Assembly (NCBI RefSeq): GCF_958298935.1
Contig: NC_084924.1
Span: 19,999,819 to 20,063,818, forward strand
Length of the DNA: 64,000 nt
Reading direction: 5' to 3'
Source: Phragmites australis
Lineage: Eukaryota; Streptophyta; Magnoliopsida; Poales; Poaceae
Below the pieces are notes generated by a model. The model saw nothing but the letters and a program-made list of their open reading frames with translations. It had not been told where the DNA came from and did not search any database. The position numbers and the translations under genes were made by a program. Of the stretch, positions 1-12,400 are shown in pieces (position 1 is the first letter of the stretch; each line of letters begins with the position of its first letter).

Positions 1-341
1 CCTACAATACGATAATGAACTTGTTGGCAATCTCACCCTTCCAAGAGGACATCAGAAGAATTGATGACCTTCGTTAATCCTACCATCATACATCTGCACA
101 ACACAGTCGTATCCATTGGAGCACTTCGACCACTCCTCTTTCGAGTGGTTGTAAGTCCTTAGATCATGGGGTGGTTGAAACTCACTCTTCCCTTGAAAAG
201 GGAAGTTCTCAAGTGGCTTGTCGTTGTACTAGAACCAAAGGAACTCGGCCATATCACCGGTACCATCCCCATCTTAGTAGACCCTCTAGTTCTCCGTCTC
301 CCACCTGTGACAACCATTATTTCATTGTGCCTATGATTCAA
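1..341 (-). pseudogene. Decayed transposon-associated protein fragment
   Basis: Read on the minus strand, this stretch resembles a hypothetical protein that I recall as common in grass transposons, with a segment like PPHDLRTYNHSKEEWSKC followed by DCVVQMYDG. The frame is broken by in-frame stops, one near 230 and one near 36, and it runs off the left edge of the window. No enzymatic motif is visible. It lies next to the decayed MULE remnant to its right but on the opposite strand to that element's GRF/coiled-coil gene, so it may be a separate fragment. The family assignment is from memory and moderate at best; the fact that it is broken is directly visible. Confidence 0.4.
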
Positions 342-485
342 ACTATGTGAACCCTTTTATAGAAGCACTACCGCTAATTAATTATGTTAACTTTCCTGTT
401 AAGCCTTATGTACGACGCTTATCGTAACGTTTGACCCGAATCCAACGATTTAAGATATAGTATTTTCAAAACTTGATGGTTTTTT

Positions 486-640
486 AGAACTAGCTTTTTC
501 AGACGTAGCCTTTCCAGACGTAGCCATTTTAGAAATACCCTTTTTAGATGTAGCCATTTCAGGCATAGCCTTTTCAGACGAAGGCTTTTTAGATGCAGCC
601 TTTTTAGAAGTAGAATTTTTAGACTCAGATTCTCAAGAGA
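486..640. repeat. Degenerate 15-bp tandem repeat
   Basis: About nine diverged copies of a 15-bp unit of the type TTTTTAGACGTAGCC lie head to tail. Because the unit is a multiple of three, minus-strand frames stay open and would encode a low-complexity Lys/Ser/Ala-rich repeat of five residues (type KKAAS). A stop lies just upstream and another downstream, so I call this a repeat rather than a gene; it may be a coding remnant of a transposon protein. Confidence 0.5.
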
Positions 641-896
641 AATCTCTATGGAATCAGACCATGAACCATCACTGATTTTCTATACAAATAGCATCCCACA
701 AGGCAACTTATCCCAACAAACCAAAGTCTTCTCCTCTTACCAAAATGGCCTCTGATCCTCGCCTAAAGAAGTCAATGCCGGATCTTTTGCTTGTTGGGGT
801 CAAAATTTTGATGTGATGGTGTAGAGACTTGTGTAGGGTTAAGAAGTCCAACGACTTCTCAGACACCTATAGCAGGAAGTTCTTCATGTGCTCTAA

Positions 897-3760
897 TGTC
901 ACAGCCCGAAACCCGTAATCACATAGTTAAGCATAATTATGCTTCTTAAGCATTGTGCTTAATTTTGAGCAATTTTATTTAGAGCAAATGAGTGTCTCGT
1001 TTTGAGTCAATTGGATAAGAGAAGAAAATTCGGGAGAGAAATGATGGAATTCGGAGCTAAAATATCTCCTTTCTCTAACATGTGGGACTCACCGGCCGAC
1101 CCCACACCTCACCCACTCTCACCAGCAACCCTCTCTCTCTCACACACACCCCCACCCACTCCCTCTCCCTCACGTGCTCTCTCTTTCTCTCTTGCTCTCC
1201 CAACCGATCAAGAGAAAAATGAGAAGGGGAGGAGAATAAAGGAGAGGAGGAGAGGTAAGGGGAGACCAAGGAGGAGGTCTCCGGTGAGCTCCCCCATCGG
1301 AGGTGGTCTTCCCCGTCGAGCCTGAGCTCCTCGGCAACATCTTCCTCCTCCTCAAGTCGTCCACCACCTCCCCGACGATAATTTTGAGCTCTGGCCATTC
1401 CCCAACCTCCACGATCAGATCACGGGCATGCTAGGAGACAGTGAACAACCTAGACCTCCTCTCATTCCTTCCCCATGGCTAGATCGACCGGATTTGAGCT
1501 CACCGAGCTCAACAATGGCTTCCACCACCATTAGAAGCAATAATCGAGTTTTGGTCATTTTTGACATGTGCCTATTATCCTAAGTGGTAGAGGAGGTCAA
1601 TATGATACTCTAGGTCCAAAATCCTCACTCCAAAAGTCGTCGGAACATCCCGGGTGAAATCTGCATTTTCTAACCTCACCCGGAGTATCGGGTCACAACC
1701 CGGAGGATCCAGGTGATTCTAGCCAAAAAATAGCTGAGAACCCCCACCGGAGGTTCACTCGGAGACTCCGGTACCCAGAGTATTCGAGTCAACCTAGAGT
1801 ATCCGGGTATACTATTCATCAGATATTTTTCTTTTTTGTTTTCTTGGCTGAAACTTGTAAAATTCATAATAAATTATTTGTATCTCCAAAAATTATGAAA
1901 CTATTTTTTTGGTTTCATAATAACCTCATTTACCTATTAAAAATATCCCCATCCATGAAATAAGTAATTAACTTTTTGGTAAATTAATTAGGTTAGAGCT
2001 TCATTAAATCACCGTTAATTCTTTACAAGTCCAAAAACTGTGAAACCAATTATGCTAGTCTTCTTATGACTTGCTCTAGCTAGAAAAAATATTTTCATGC
2101 ATTATAAAGAATATTTTATAGTATTTCATCATATGCATATTGTAGCATGCATTGTTACACTTCATTCATACTCATCATTGCATGCGTTCTTCTTTAGTGA
2201 ATGAAGAATCGGAGCGTGGCACGACTGTGGTTGAAGGCGACGCCAACCTCTCGGAGTTCTGTGAGTGTTGTGCAGAGAGCATCAGGCAACCGTCAGAGCA
2301 ACAAGACAAGTATCTAAGCATATTGCACCATTTGACTTGAAGTATGGAGTCTAAAATTAATAAGATATGCTCTATGTATGTTTGCATGCATAGCAAGTCA
2401 ATGTCGGGTTTATGTGGGTAGAACTTATATTGATTGCATTACCTCTACCTTAAGTTGTTGAATATCCACATCCTTGTAGCCTTGGAAATATTGTTAATGT
2501 CTAATTTGCAAGGTAATTCAAAATGCTTAGCAATTCATACGTCACCGGTAGAAGTTGAGTGGTGGAGTGTTCAATTGCTAGCGAGCTATAAGTTTAATTA
2601 TGGTTCACTATGATAATATTGATGATGTTGGTTGAGTGAGTTGTGAGGATAAGACGAGATGTGGGCGGTATTAGGGGTGTCTTCTGCCCCAGAGGAGTTC
2701 CTCGGGGTAGTTCGGGAGAGGAGCCTGGGCATCATAGACTGTTTTGCATCATTTAAGCACCGTACATTAGTGTCGTTGGCTTTAACACTTTCCGTACTTA
2801 CTACATGGCGCATTATGGGAATGACAAGACGACGAGTTAGGGCTTATCGGGAAAGGTTGACTCGAGTACCCTCTTGCGTGGGTCTGTGTGGACATGTGAG
2901 CCGTATAGTCCTTAAGTTATGTAGGTAAAGGAGTATCCCCTGTATGGTGTAAAAACAATTCAAATTACTACGCTCTCGGTCATGAGCATACTTCTGTGTA
3001 TCCGCATCGGTCGTAGAGTTACGAGTGTGGAATGATAGTATGAATGGTCTGTTGAAAAATGTTGATGTTGGTTATTCATGTATTACTATGTTTCCATTTA
3101 TATTTATGTGCAAGTTGTTGGTTACAGGGTATGTTGGTTAAGCATATGTGCTCACACATATGTGTCTAGGTTGCTTAAGCATATTAATGTATTTAACCTT
3201 GTGGTATTTTTCTTGCTAATGACTCAATGCATGATCCTTGGAGTCGGGTTATTTATATGTACCATATATGAATTCAGTCTTGCAAGTACCTTCGTACCCA
3301 GTTGCTCTACAGATTTTGCAGGTGAGAAAGATACGGTGTTTGACTACTTCACGTCTGTCGAGGGTGGCGAGCATGAGTAGGCAACTACTCAGTGGTCGCG
3401 CTTTAAGCGTGAAGCTTAAGGGTATATGGCTTCACCCACCTTTTGTGGTCTATAGTTTTTGTTTCCGCTGTATAGTTTCTCTTTTGACTAGGAGTTGATC
3501 AATTTTAGTATCATCCTAGATCTCTTTTGTTGTAAATTGTTAAACTTGTAAATGCTTAAGAACTTGTAATATAATTTAATTACTCACTCTTTATTAAGTT
3601 TTATTGTGATTACTTATGTTGGAAAGGCATGTGTTCTGATCTTGGGCACAAAACACGTGCTGTGACGACCGGGATAGTATCTGGTTAATCGTTGAAGTCG
3701 TGATTAAGTAAATGATCGACTTAATGATTAATTAGAATATTGTTTGGATAGTTCCTCACA
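897..3760 (+). mobile_element. Solo LTR, 2,864 bp, with 5-bp target duplication (copy A)
   Basis: The element starts TGTCACAG and ends CTCACA, flanked by the perfect 5-bp duplication TCTAA (892-896 and 3761-3765). It has no internal retroelement domain, so it is a solo LTR left by LTR-LTR recombination. A second copy of the same family is at 56790-59816. Both share the start (TGTCAC, then TTAAGCAT motifs), a CT-rich stretch (here 1120-1200), a stretch of GGATACTCCGG-like motifs (here about 1640-1815), a short related ORF (2152-2340 here, 57969-58265 there) and the tail GGGCACAAAACACGTGC. The length suggests a large Ty3-gypsy-type LTR, but lineage cannot be decided without internal sequence. 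Confidence 0.85.
2152..2340 (+). other. Short ORF inside solo LTR, shared with copy B
   Basis: This 62-codon frame shares several blocks with the frame at 57969-58265 in the second LTR copy: an FIH(T/A)H start, a C-R-S motif, a TVVE block and an R-Q-P-E-Q-Q block. Conservation could be purely nucleotide-level inheritance within an LTR family. I do not claim a protein product. It has no recognisable domain or signal peptide. Confidence 0.3.
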
Positions 3761-4549
3761 TCTAACTACAAGTATGACCCACCGGAGGACATCATCTGTG
3801 GTGGCTACTGTAGCAAAGTACTCACATATTGCAGAACTAAAACACAACTTTGTGTCGATTACCACTTACGAATTTTTCTTCCTTTGCTAGTCTCCACCAC
3901 CACTATACGACTTCATACAGTGGATCGATAATGAGCAGAGTAAAGCAGATGTGTTCCTCACGCACACCCAACATCGAGCGGCATGAAGACGATTCCATAA
4001 AATGAAAGCCGACGAGAGGAGAGAGGCGACCTATAAATGCCTATAGGAGGAAGAGCAGAAGAGGAGAGAGGAGCAGAATCACCTCAAAGCAGAGACGTGC
4101 AAGGCAGATAGGGAGCAGAAGCGCGAGAGGGCATGTAGGACTCGTGAAGCTGGATCTGTGGCGACGTGGAAAGAAAAATATCCACACTATACTCAATAGA
4201 GTGTTAGTAGTAATAAACTAGTTTCAATTCCCTAAGACATGTTAAGTTTAGAATTAGTACATGTATAGGTTATTTTCATAATTGTACCATACATGTCAAT
4301 GTTGTCGTTACTTTCTGTATGTGTCTTCTTCAATTCGCTAAGACATGTTAGGTTTGTCAACGGTACATGCCTATGATACAATGAAAAATTTACCAAACAT
4401 GCCACTATCACTATTAGAGTCGGTGTATGGCATGTGGTACTTCGCTCACTTTAACATTTCAATATTAGAAGCGGTATTGTTTAGTTTCCACATATGCCTA
4501 ACCTGGCCATATGGATGTACACTGACTTTTGCTTTGGCTAGACCTCATT

Positions 4550-4898
4550 AAATACATGATTGTTCCCAAATAAAAAATAGTATTACTTAAAAATAAAAAT
4601 TATTGAAATGACACATGTTGACACGCTGTTTTGCAACAGGCATGCTAGCACTTGGAATGTTGATAGACCTGTCGGCTACCGCCTAAGCTAACAGCCATAT
4701 CGGTGTCCACCTGGGGGGCTGTCGGCACTCAGAGTGCCAACATGTCTTTTCAATCCCACATACGTGTCGACAGGATCCTACGTCCACTGCCACGTAAGAT
4801 GTTGGCACGTAGAGTGCCAACATGTATCTATTCTTGTAATTTTATAAATTTGACTATTGTTTTTAAAATTTTATAATAAATAATATTATTAAAAAATA
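4550..4898. mobile_element. MULE-like terminal region (right end of decayed element)
   Basis: AT-rich sequence ending about 4898 with ATTATTAAAAAATATTCGG resembles the ends of the large MULE at 39798 and 62018 (runs such as AATAATATTTAAAAAATGCCC). It lies about 350 bp beyond the stop of a GRF/coiled-coil gene, the same arrangement as at 39798-41197. The subterminal part contains a repeated GTTGGCAC...GTGCCAAC motif (about 4720-4745 and 4800-4825). The matching left end is outside the window or lost. Boundary approximate. Confidence 0.45.
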
Positions 4899-6060
4899 TT
4901 CGGAGCTTGAAGGTGCAGGAGAGTTATTCGTTCTTTTCTTCCTTTAGACCTATAAAACTATGCTGTAATGTTGGATTTCCGTTTCATTTGGAATGGAAAT
5001 GGGTAACAGGTTCGAAAAAAAAACTAAGTCTATTGTACTATATGTGCGGAAACAAAAAGTCACTTGTAAATAACTTGTTATTTCCAGTTTACCTCATATA
5101 ACTCGTTTTCTTTTAGAAACTACAAAAAGCAATGACTTATCCTGGTATATCAGCGTTGCTTGCTTCGCTATAACACAGTAAGTAGGAAAACGGAGGTTGA
5201 CATACGCAGAATTGTTTATGGACAATATATGGATGGTTATGGGATGTAAATGAATGAATAAAATGACTTATTGGGCAAAATGAGAAACGTATGACTTGGG
5301 GGTTTATACATTTCTCCCTACTTTTTTTATATCAAAGGTAAATAAGAGCATCTTAGCAATAGCAAAATGACATTAAGATAATTTTCAACTATGTTCTGGA
5401 GAGTGGTATATTGATATATTTGCATCTAGGTAAGCCCAACTTCCTATCAGCTTCTTGGTCTTTTTTATTTGTAGTACACAACCACGTAATTGTGTATCAA
5501 TTGAGAACACTTGGTGGGGATGCATATCAAACTATAAAATGAGGTAGCTTTTGAAAATTGTGTGAATAATTGATAAATCATACTTAGAAATTTAAAGAAC
5601 TTTCTAAAATTCATGAGTTGCAGGTGAGATTATGTTCTAGGTCTATGCGAAATTTCAAGATCCTGAGTTGTTTAATTTCCTTATAAACCATACTTTATTT
5701 AGGGAGTTCTTGAAATTTCTCAAAAATGAGTTGTAGGTGACCTAAAATTTCTCTTCTGGCAAACCTGATCGAATTTAAAATTGAAATAAATTTTATGGAT
5801 ATAGAACATAACTTCACTTACAAATTACGATTTTTGAGGAACTTTTTTAGAACTTCTCCGCAGCTCGGTGGAAAGCCAGAACGGTGTCTCCGAGAAGTCA
5901 GAGGATCCGATTCCGGGGTGGATCCGGATCCCCTGACTACATCTGATCCATCCATCCATGATCCAACTGTCTACAGAGGTTTGGAGTCACCTGCCTTCAC
6001 CAGTGGGTGAAGTCAGAGGATCCGATTCCGTCCGGGGCAAACATCACATCAGGATTCTCT
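4899..6060. other. Non-coding spacer between MULE remnant and Dicer-like gene
   Basis: AT-rich sequence with no gene I can support. The open frames are short and without family resemblance. The last 200 bp become richer in GC and contain the 22-bp direct repeat listed separately. Confidence 0.6.
5894..6030. repeat. 22-bp direct repeat upstream of Dicer-like gene
   Basis: An identical 22-bp stretch beginning GAAGTCAGAGGATCCG occurs at 5894-5915 and 6009-6030, a period of 115 bp. The intervening sequence is rich in GGATCC-like words. It may be a small tandem duplication or the footprint of an excised element in the upstream region of the gene. Confidence 0.75.
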
Positions 6061-6114
6061 GATGACGTCGCTGCTGACACGTGGGACCCACTGACACATG
6101 TCAGCAGCGACATC
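6061..6114 (+). promoter_or_regulatory. G-box / TGACGTC inverted repeat in promoter-like region
   Basis: A near-palindrome of two arms (GATGACGTCGCTGCTGACAC and the complement of its partner ending GCAGCGACATC) can form a hairpin around TGGGACCCAC. It contains a perfect G-box CACGTG (6078-6083), a TGACGTC bZIP-type element (6063-6069) and a TCP/site-II-like TGGGACCCA core. It lies about 280 bp before the proposed start codon of the Dicer-like gene, at the start of a GC-rich stretch typical of grass 5' ends. Regulatory function is inferred from motifs only. Confidence 0.45.
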
Positions 6115-6391
6115 AAGCGGGTGACGTTATAACTGGTTCCGATCTTGTGCCGCCTGCCTGACGCCCAAACGGCCGCAAGAAATCCTCGTCGCCAAACGTC
6201 AGAAAGCGCGCACCGAAAGCGGAAGCCTTCCTTCCGAAGTCTCCTCGATGCGCGCACGAGTCCAGGTCAAGGACAACAACCGCAGCCCAAGCGCCGGTTC
6301 CATACCTCGGCTTCCTCCGCCTCCCTCTGGTTCCTCTTCTGCGCCACCCCGACCGCCCAACCCCTCCCCAAAACCTCACCAGTCAATCACC

Positions 6392-6479
6392 ATGGGTGGC
6401 TCTGGCTCCCCCTCCGCCGCCGCCCACGTGGCTGACACGCGGGGAGAAGATGCTCCGTGCGAAGAAGAGCCCGGCAACG
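6392..6479 (+). CDS. Dicer-like exon 1 (proposed start exon)
   Basis: It begins MGGSGSPSAAAHVADTRG in GC-rich sequence and ends at donor CG|GTACGC. It ends in phase 1, and the next exon starts with AT, completing a GAT codon, so the junction is in frame. The next plausible donor (GGTTTGT near 6526) would give an immediate stop. The exon has no known domain and is not part of the usual Dicer protein, so it is an inference. Confidence 0.45.
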
Positions 6480-9400
6480 GTACGCTCAACGAAAACGAAC
6501 CCGGCCTCACTCTGTTTCGGTTTGTACTAGTACCTTACTAGTATTACTCTTCCCGCGATGAAAGCTTGTTTCCGGTACCTTACTATAATTTCTAATTCGT
6601 TCTGAATTACTAATTTTATCGTTTCTGTTTGTATCTGATCATCTGATGCCGAAGGTGCCTAGATTATTGCACAAGTTGTGATGATACATTCATCAATCTA
6701 TTGTGATTTGTTATAGGAATATTCATTAACTAGTTGGAGTAAGGTCTGCTGTTACAGTTTGAAAATTATGCTTTCAACTAACTATTCTATCAAAAAATTG
6801 AAAAAAGGTGCTTTTTAAAAGACACTACAGCGCGGTCTCATTTTTTCGAGACTGATGTAATCGAGTTGACCATCTACTTGGGAATTGGGATTACTATTTT
6901 ACTTAGCGTCGAACATCTGCTTACAGTTAGATTTGTGATAACAATGCTTGAAATTCCTCGTTCAGATGAGGAGAAATATCAACATGAACAGCCTGTCTAC
7001 TTTCCAGAAGAACTAGTGGGTAATTGGCTATCTTTTTCTTGTCTTGGCTTATATTATTGCTACAAGATCTCATTGCGAGGGTGTTTCAACCAAACTACCG
7101 CTCCAACCGACATAATTTTAGCTGTCAAATGTGACATGGGACCTGAATTCCTTTGTAACTCATTTAACTTGGGCGGTGTTGAAGTTACCGTGGAATACGT
7201 GCGCATCATTCATCTAAATCAAGAACAGGTAAATATGGAATTTATGTTATCTAGTTTCTTAATCATCTGGTTATCCTGTTTTTAGTTTCTTTTATCAATG
7301 ATAATATTTTGAGTTTGAGGTCCCATGTATTCATGATGAGGAGTACACAATCTTTGCTTCGTCAGGTAATTTTCGCCAGAAGATTTCAGACAACCATTCT
7401 TTCTTTGCTTATTACCAATGACCATTCGGAGGTCAGAGATGCTATAAAATACTTCCATGAGCTGCAAGTATCTGTGGGTGTTGTCTATCTACTTCTGCCT
7501 TTAGTTTCTGGCAAAATTGATTGGTGCAGTATCAAGTTCTCAACTTCACGAGTATATGAAGCTACTGAAAAAGATATGAGACACTGCCATTCTTGTAAAC
7601 ATGCTAATGTACTGCAGACAGAAGATGGTTCTTTCTGCAGGTGTATGCTTCAGAATTCTGTTGTCTACACCCCTCATAATGGAAAATTTTATTATGTTAC
7701 TGGGTTTCGTGACTTAAATGCAAATACCCCTTTGTATTTGAAAGATGGGAGTGTTGTTAGCAACAAGAGGTATTCTAAGACTAGGTATAAGTTTGTCCTC
7801 ACATTTGTTATATGTATTTTAGGATCTTACAGGCTCCTCCAAGATGTAGAAGTTTACATCCATACAACTTCTTTCTTTTTTTGTATGCTCCAGCTATAGC
7901 CTACGTTTAACATGTGAAAATCAACCACTATTGGCTGCTAGGGGATTATTCATGGTGCGAAACTTCCTCCACAAGTGCTATCAAGAAGTGAAAGGTTATT
8001 TCTGTTAAGAGTACCTATATTTTTTTGTCTCCTTCTATCTTGGTTCAACAGCATGTATTAATTCAACTAATGTGTGATCAAATCCAGGAACTGCGAAATT
8101 TGTATATTTTGCAGACGACAAAGTACAGTTGCTGATTGTTTAGAAGTGTCATCAAAGTGAATGATATTTGTATGTGTTTTTACAAACCTTATAGGTTTAT
8201 GTCTATTGAGAGTTTACGACACTCTTCCAAACACTCCTTGCAGCTAATTCAATTGCTAAACATGTATCTCAATTCTTTCCTTTGCAATTAGAATTAAATT
8301 TATAAACACAGTTTATCTAAAATTTCCATTGCAATGCTAATTCACCGAAAGAGCATCATATAGGAAAAAGCGTTATGTACCACACACTATTTCAACAGAA
8401 AGGAACAAATAAAATGCGAATAGACTGGAAACTCAAATTACAACAACTGTAAATGTTGCTTGTCTTCATTAATTTAATAATTTGTGTTTTTACTTACATA
8501 TAGTGTTATATATTTTGTATTTTTAGTATTTGATTTGTTACCATAATTCTTGTAATGAGTTTCATGCATGAACCGGTTCACCCAAAAGCTTAGGCTATTT
8601 AGAAAATATGGGCAACATACTTCTAGACTCCTCCACAGGTCTAGGCTCCCCCAGGCCTAGACGTGGGATCAGGGTGAGCCACAATTATCTTTTTCTCAAA
8701 TTGTGTTAGCCAAGAAATGGGTCCAGAACCATTGGCTCTAAACCCATTTTCTCTGTCAATGAATTGTATTCCAATAAGATGAGATATATGCACATACATT
8801 TTGGGTTAATGGACTAATGGGCCATATGGACCAAACACAAGTCTATACTATACTTAACAATTTACTTGAGCAGAAGTATTTGTTTAAATAATAGTAAATT
8901 CACCTCTCATGCTTCTCTCAAGACTTAAAAAGCTGAAGTTCTGAACAAATGGTTCTGGAAATGTATGCCAACTTCAATTCCTGTTCTTGGAGCTTAGCTT
9001 CTTATAAGCAGGCTTCTTACATAGGTTGGTGAATCTAGGCTTCAGAATAAGTCAACTTCTTGAGAAGCACCAGAAGCTGAATCTGTATCCATGTGGGAAG
9101 GCTTAAGCTTTTATTGTCTTTAAGCTGAAACACAAGCCCTCCTAAAGCAATGCTTTAGTAATTAGTACACATGTAGTTTTCCACTCATCAAAGGACATAG
9201 AGAATGAGCTTAGAAGTTAGAACTGTACACATTGAACCTACTGCAATTAATAGCCTTTGTTTGTTGTATGACATTGATTTAATCATCATTTTCCTTGCTT
9301 CAGAACCTAGCAATCAAAATGCTGTTGAGTGGCCACCTGAACTCTACAGAGTAGTCATGGCACCGGTGTCAGCAAATACTTTATTCAGCTTTTCATTTGT

Positions 9401-12400
9401 TCCTTCTATAATGTACCGTATCAAGTGTCTGCTTCTTTCTGTGAAGTTGAAAATCCAGTTGGGCCCAAGAATGCAACAGTTCAACATAACAGCTCTGAAG
9501 GTTTTCTTTTCTCAGCAATCATCTATTTTACTCCACTAATAACTGTAGTAGGCGACTAGATACTAGGTCCACTGGATGAGCATACATAAATGCAAGAAAT
9601 GAACTGCTATTACACTTGTTTTGTCAAGGCCTTGAGAACAAAGAAGTCTTGGCAGTGGCAATGTGCATGCATTACTTTACTAGATGGAAGGGCCTGCAGT
9701 TTTTTATTCTGAAAAAAGATGGGTCTTACTGATATTATATTTAGTGTCTAAACTGGTAGCAACGTACTACTGATATAGTGATATTACGATTCGTTCTTTG
9801 ATTAAAGCTTATACCAGTTTGATTCCTTATAAATTTGAAGTTAGCAAGTTGCTTCATATGCAGATTCTGGAAGCACTTACAACAAAGGAATGCCAGGAGG
9901 AATTTTCACTGGAATCATTAGAAACGCTTGGGGATTCTTTCCTTAAGTATGTTACAAGTCAACATCTTTTTAGCAAAAATAAGCTTCATCGAGAGGGCAT
10001 GCTAACCTCTCTGAGAAAAAAAATGGTCTCCAACACAACTCTATGCCAGCTGGCTTGCAACAGCAAACTTGTGGTACTGAAAATCTTACTTCCTAATCTG
10101 CTTTGCATATGTTTCTTTTCAACTAAACATTGAGGTGTAATAGTTTCTTAAACTTTTTTGAGAGAACTAGTTGGTTAGTGAAACTTAATACATATCAGAG
10201 CCAAGAGGTCCTGAGCTTGGAACCTGGTTTGTTATTTTTTAAGAAAAAAGGGATTTGTTCACTCCCAGTCATTCTGATAGTAATACATCTCGGCACCCTG
10301 TTCATTATGACCTCGTTTGGAGCAGTCTTTTCATGGGTATATTATGGCAATTGTATAGCATTCTGCACAATTCCTGTGCTGCAAACAGGCCTGTGACCTA
10401 AGGTCTTGGTTGGAGCGATATTTCCGTGGAAATCTTGTGGGAGATGTAGATTTAATTTTTCGTCCATTTCTTCCTTGCAAGTTCTAAACAAGCTTGATTG
10501 TTAATCCGGTTATCAACAAATTTACTACCATGTTATGCAATGAAACTTGCCCCCTCTAAGCTCATTACTCTGCTCTTTATAGGTACCAGATAGAATAATC
10601 AATTTTAGTTGCTTTGTCATTTCGCACAGAACTTAAGATTGGAGTGTAGATTTTGTATCCAGGGGTTCCAGAGTACCCATTAGCAAATTCAGCATGTTGA
10701 AATGTTTAAAAATTTCGTAAAAAAATCATGTATGTAGTGCACATAAAGTTAAGTTTTTTTGGATAAAGGAAGCTTTATTGATATTCAAAGTTTTATCAAG
10801 CTGATACAAACTAAAAGAGCACACTCCTGACTTCTGCATAGCTAAGGTGCACACAGCCAAATGGAAAAACCAATAAAACTAAACATAACACAAAAGGCTC
10901 ACTAAGGTGGCGGGGCTTCAATACGAAGCCTGGACTCCCATCGAAAGTGGATATAGACCTCCCAGGCCACCTGCTCCATAAGTGTACACGCTGTTGATAG
11001 TAGGCATCGTTGATCCTGCCGCTGTAGCACAGATCATGTATGGAGCCAGAACATACACGAGTAGATAACCTGCAAAGGAGATAAAACGTTTCTCTTATTA
11101 AAGACAATATCATTTCTTTATCGCCATATCGACCAACAAAAGGCTGCAGTCATAACCATGGCTTTCCAGTTTTTACTAAGGCTGTGTAGCCAATTTTTAA
11201 ACATGTTAGATATGTTGCGCGGTGGGTAACGGTTTGAAGCCAACTGGATGATAAACCATGCAGATCTGGCAAAGCGGCAGTCAAAAAAGAGGTGTCTAAA
11301 TGTCTTGTTTTCGTGACAAAAGCAACACTTCAGACTTCCATGCCATTGTCTTTTAAACAGATTATCTTTAGTTAAAAAAACTCCTTTGCGAAGGTACCAC
11401 AGAAAGACTTTGACTTTAAGTGGTACCTTGAGTTTCCATATTTGTTTGTTTAAATTTGGAGTGTCACTGTGAATGAGTGCCTGATACAGAGAATTGATTG
11501 AGAATTTTCTAGATTGATTTAGATTCTAGCGAAACTCATCACTCTTGAGACAGGGTGATATTGGAAACTCGGGAGAGCAAATCGTTCCAGGCAAGTAATT
11601 TGGTGCCGATTAGATCCCACCGGAATGACAACATTGGTGGGGAAGATTGTAACACTTCCGCCACAGTGTCCTGCTTTCCCCACACAATGTTATAAAGACA
11701 AGGATATTGCTCTCGCAAAGGCGATGTCCCCAGCCAAATATCCTCCTAGAAACTGACTTGCGAGCCATCTTTGATGTTAAAGGTGCCGAAGTGGAGAGGG
11801 GTTGATTTCACCTTCATCAATCCGGCCCAGAAGTGGGAGTCGCCCGGTTTCCAGGTGGCCTGATAAAGGGTTTTTGTCCCTAAATATTTATTCCATAGGA
11901 TTTCTTGCCAGATTCCGTCTTCAGATAAGAGCTTATAGAGCCATTTGCTGAGTAGAGCTGTATTTTGGATATCGAGGTTTTGTATCCCGAGTCCACCTTG
12001 GTCTTTTGGTTGGCATAGGACACTCCATTTTGCTAACCAGTACTTCTTTTTGTTACTATCGCTTTGCCAGTAAAATCTGAAACGAAAGTATTCTAGTTTT
12101 TTTAGCACCCCTCGCGGAATAAGGAAAAACGACATCATGTAATAAGGGAGGCTACTGAGCATTGAGTTCAGGAGGACAAGTCTACCGCCAGTGGATAAAT
12201 ACTTGCTCATCCAGCTACTCAACCCCTTTTCGAGCCATTCCTCTACTCGTTTCAATCCGAGATATGAAGCTTTCGGTAGTGGATTGGAATTCCCAGGTAA
12301 TGCATTGGAAATTCATCCAAGGCACACCCGAACATATTGGCATATTGATCAGCATTTTCTTTGGCCTCTCCAAAACAGAAGAGTTCGCTCTTGTGGAAAT

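Larger units (their letters stand above)
745..4199 (+). pseudogene. GRF zinc-finger / coiled-coil MULE accessory gene, split by a solo LTR
   Basis: Two pieces of one gene flank the solo LTR: 745-896 and 3761-4199. The left piece starts with ATG at 745 and runs into a GRF-like finger ending FFMCSN. The right piece continues in the same sense through the duplicated target TCTAA into NYKYDPP, then a highly charged Glu/Lys/Arg coiled coil, and ends with KEKYPHYTQ and a stop at 4197-4199. The same protein type is on the minus strand at 40601-41197 (ending GKYPRCTQ), just inside the end of the large MULE. This copy is dead: a TGA replaces a finger Cys near 814, there are further stops in the coil, and the LTR interrupts it. 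Its position just inside a MULE-like end (to 4898) fits an accessory gene of that transposon family. Function unknown. Confidence 0.55.

Noticed and set aside
1002..1412. Overlapping open frames on both strands (about 80-107 codons)
   Set aside because: They fall in a CT-rich part of a solo LTR; the proteins are low-complexity Ser/Pro or Arg/Glu and have no counterpart in the second LTR copy.
6866..6965. ATG upstream of the PAZ exon as gene start
   Set aside because: The 33 codons before the TTCAG acceptor are hydrophobic, intron-like and not conserved; a 3' splice site at 6965 explains the border better.
10130..10396. 88-codon plus-strand frame in intron 6
   Set aside because: It lies in intron sequence after a clear exon 6 donor and shows no Dicer-like or other similarity.
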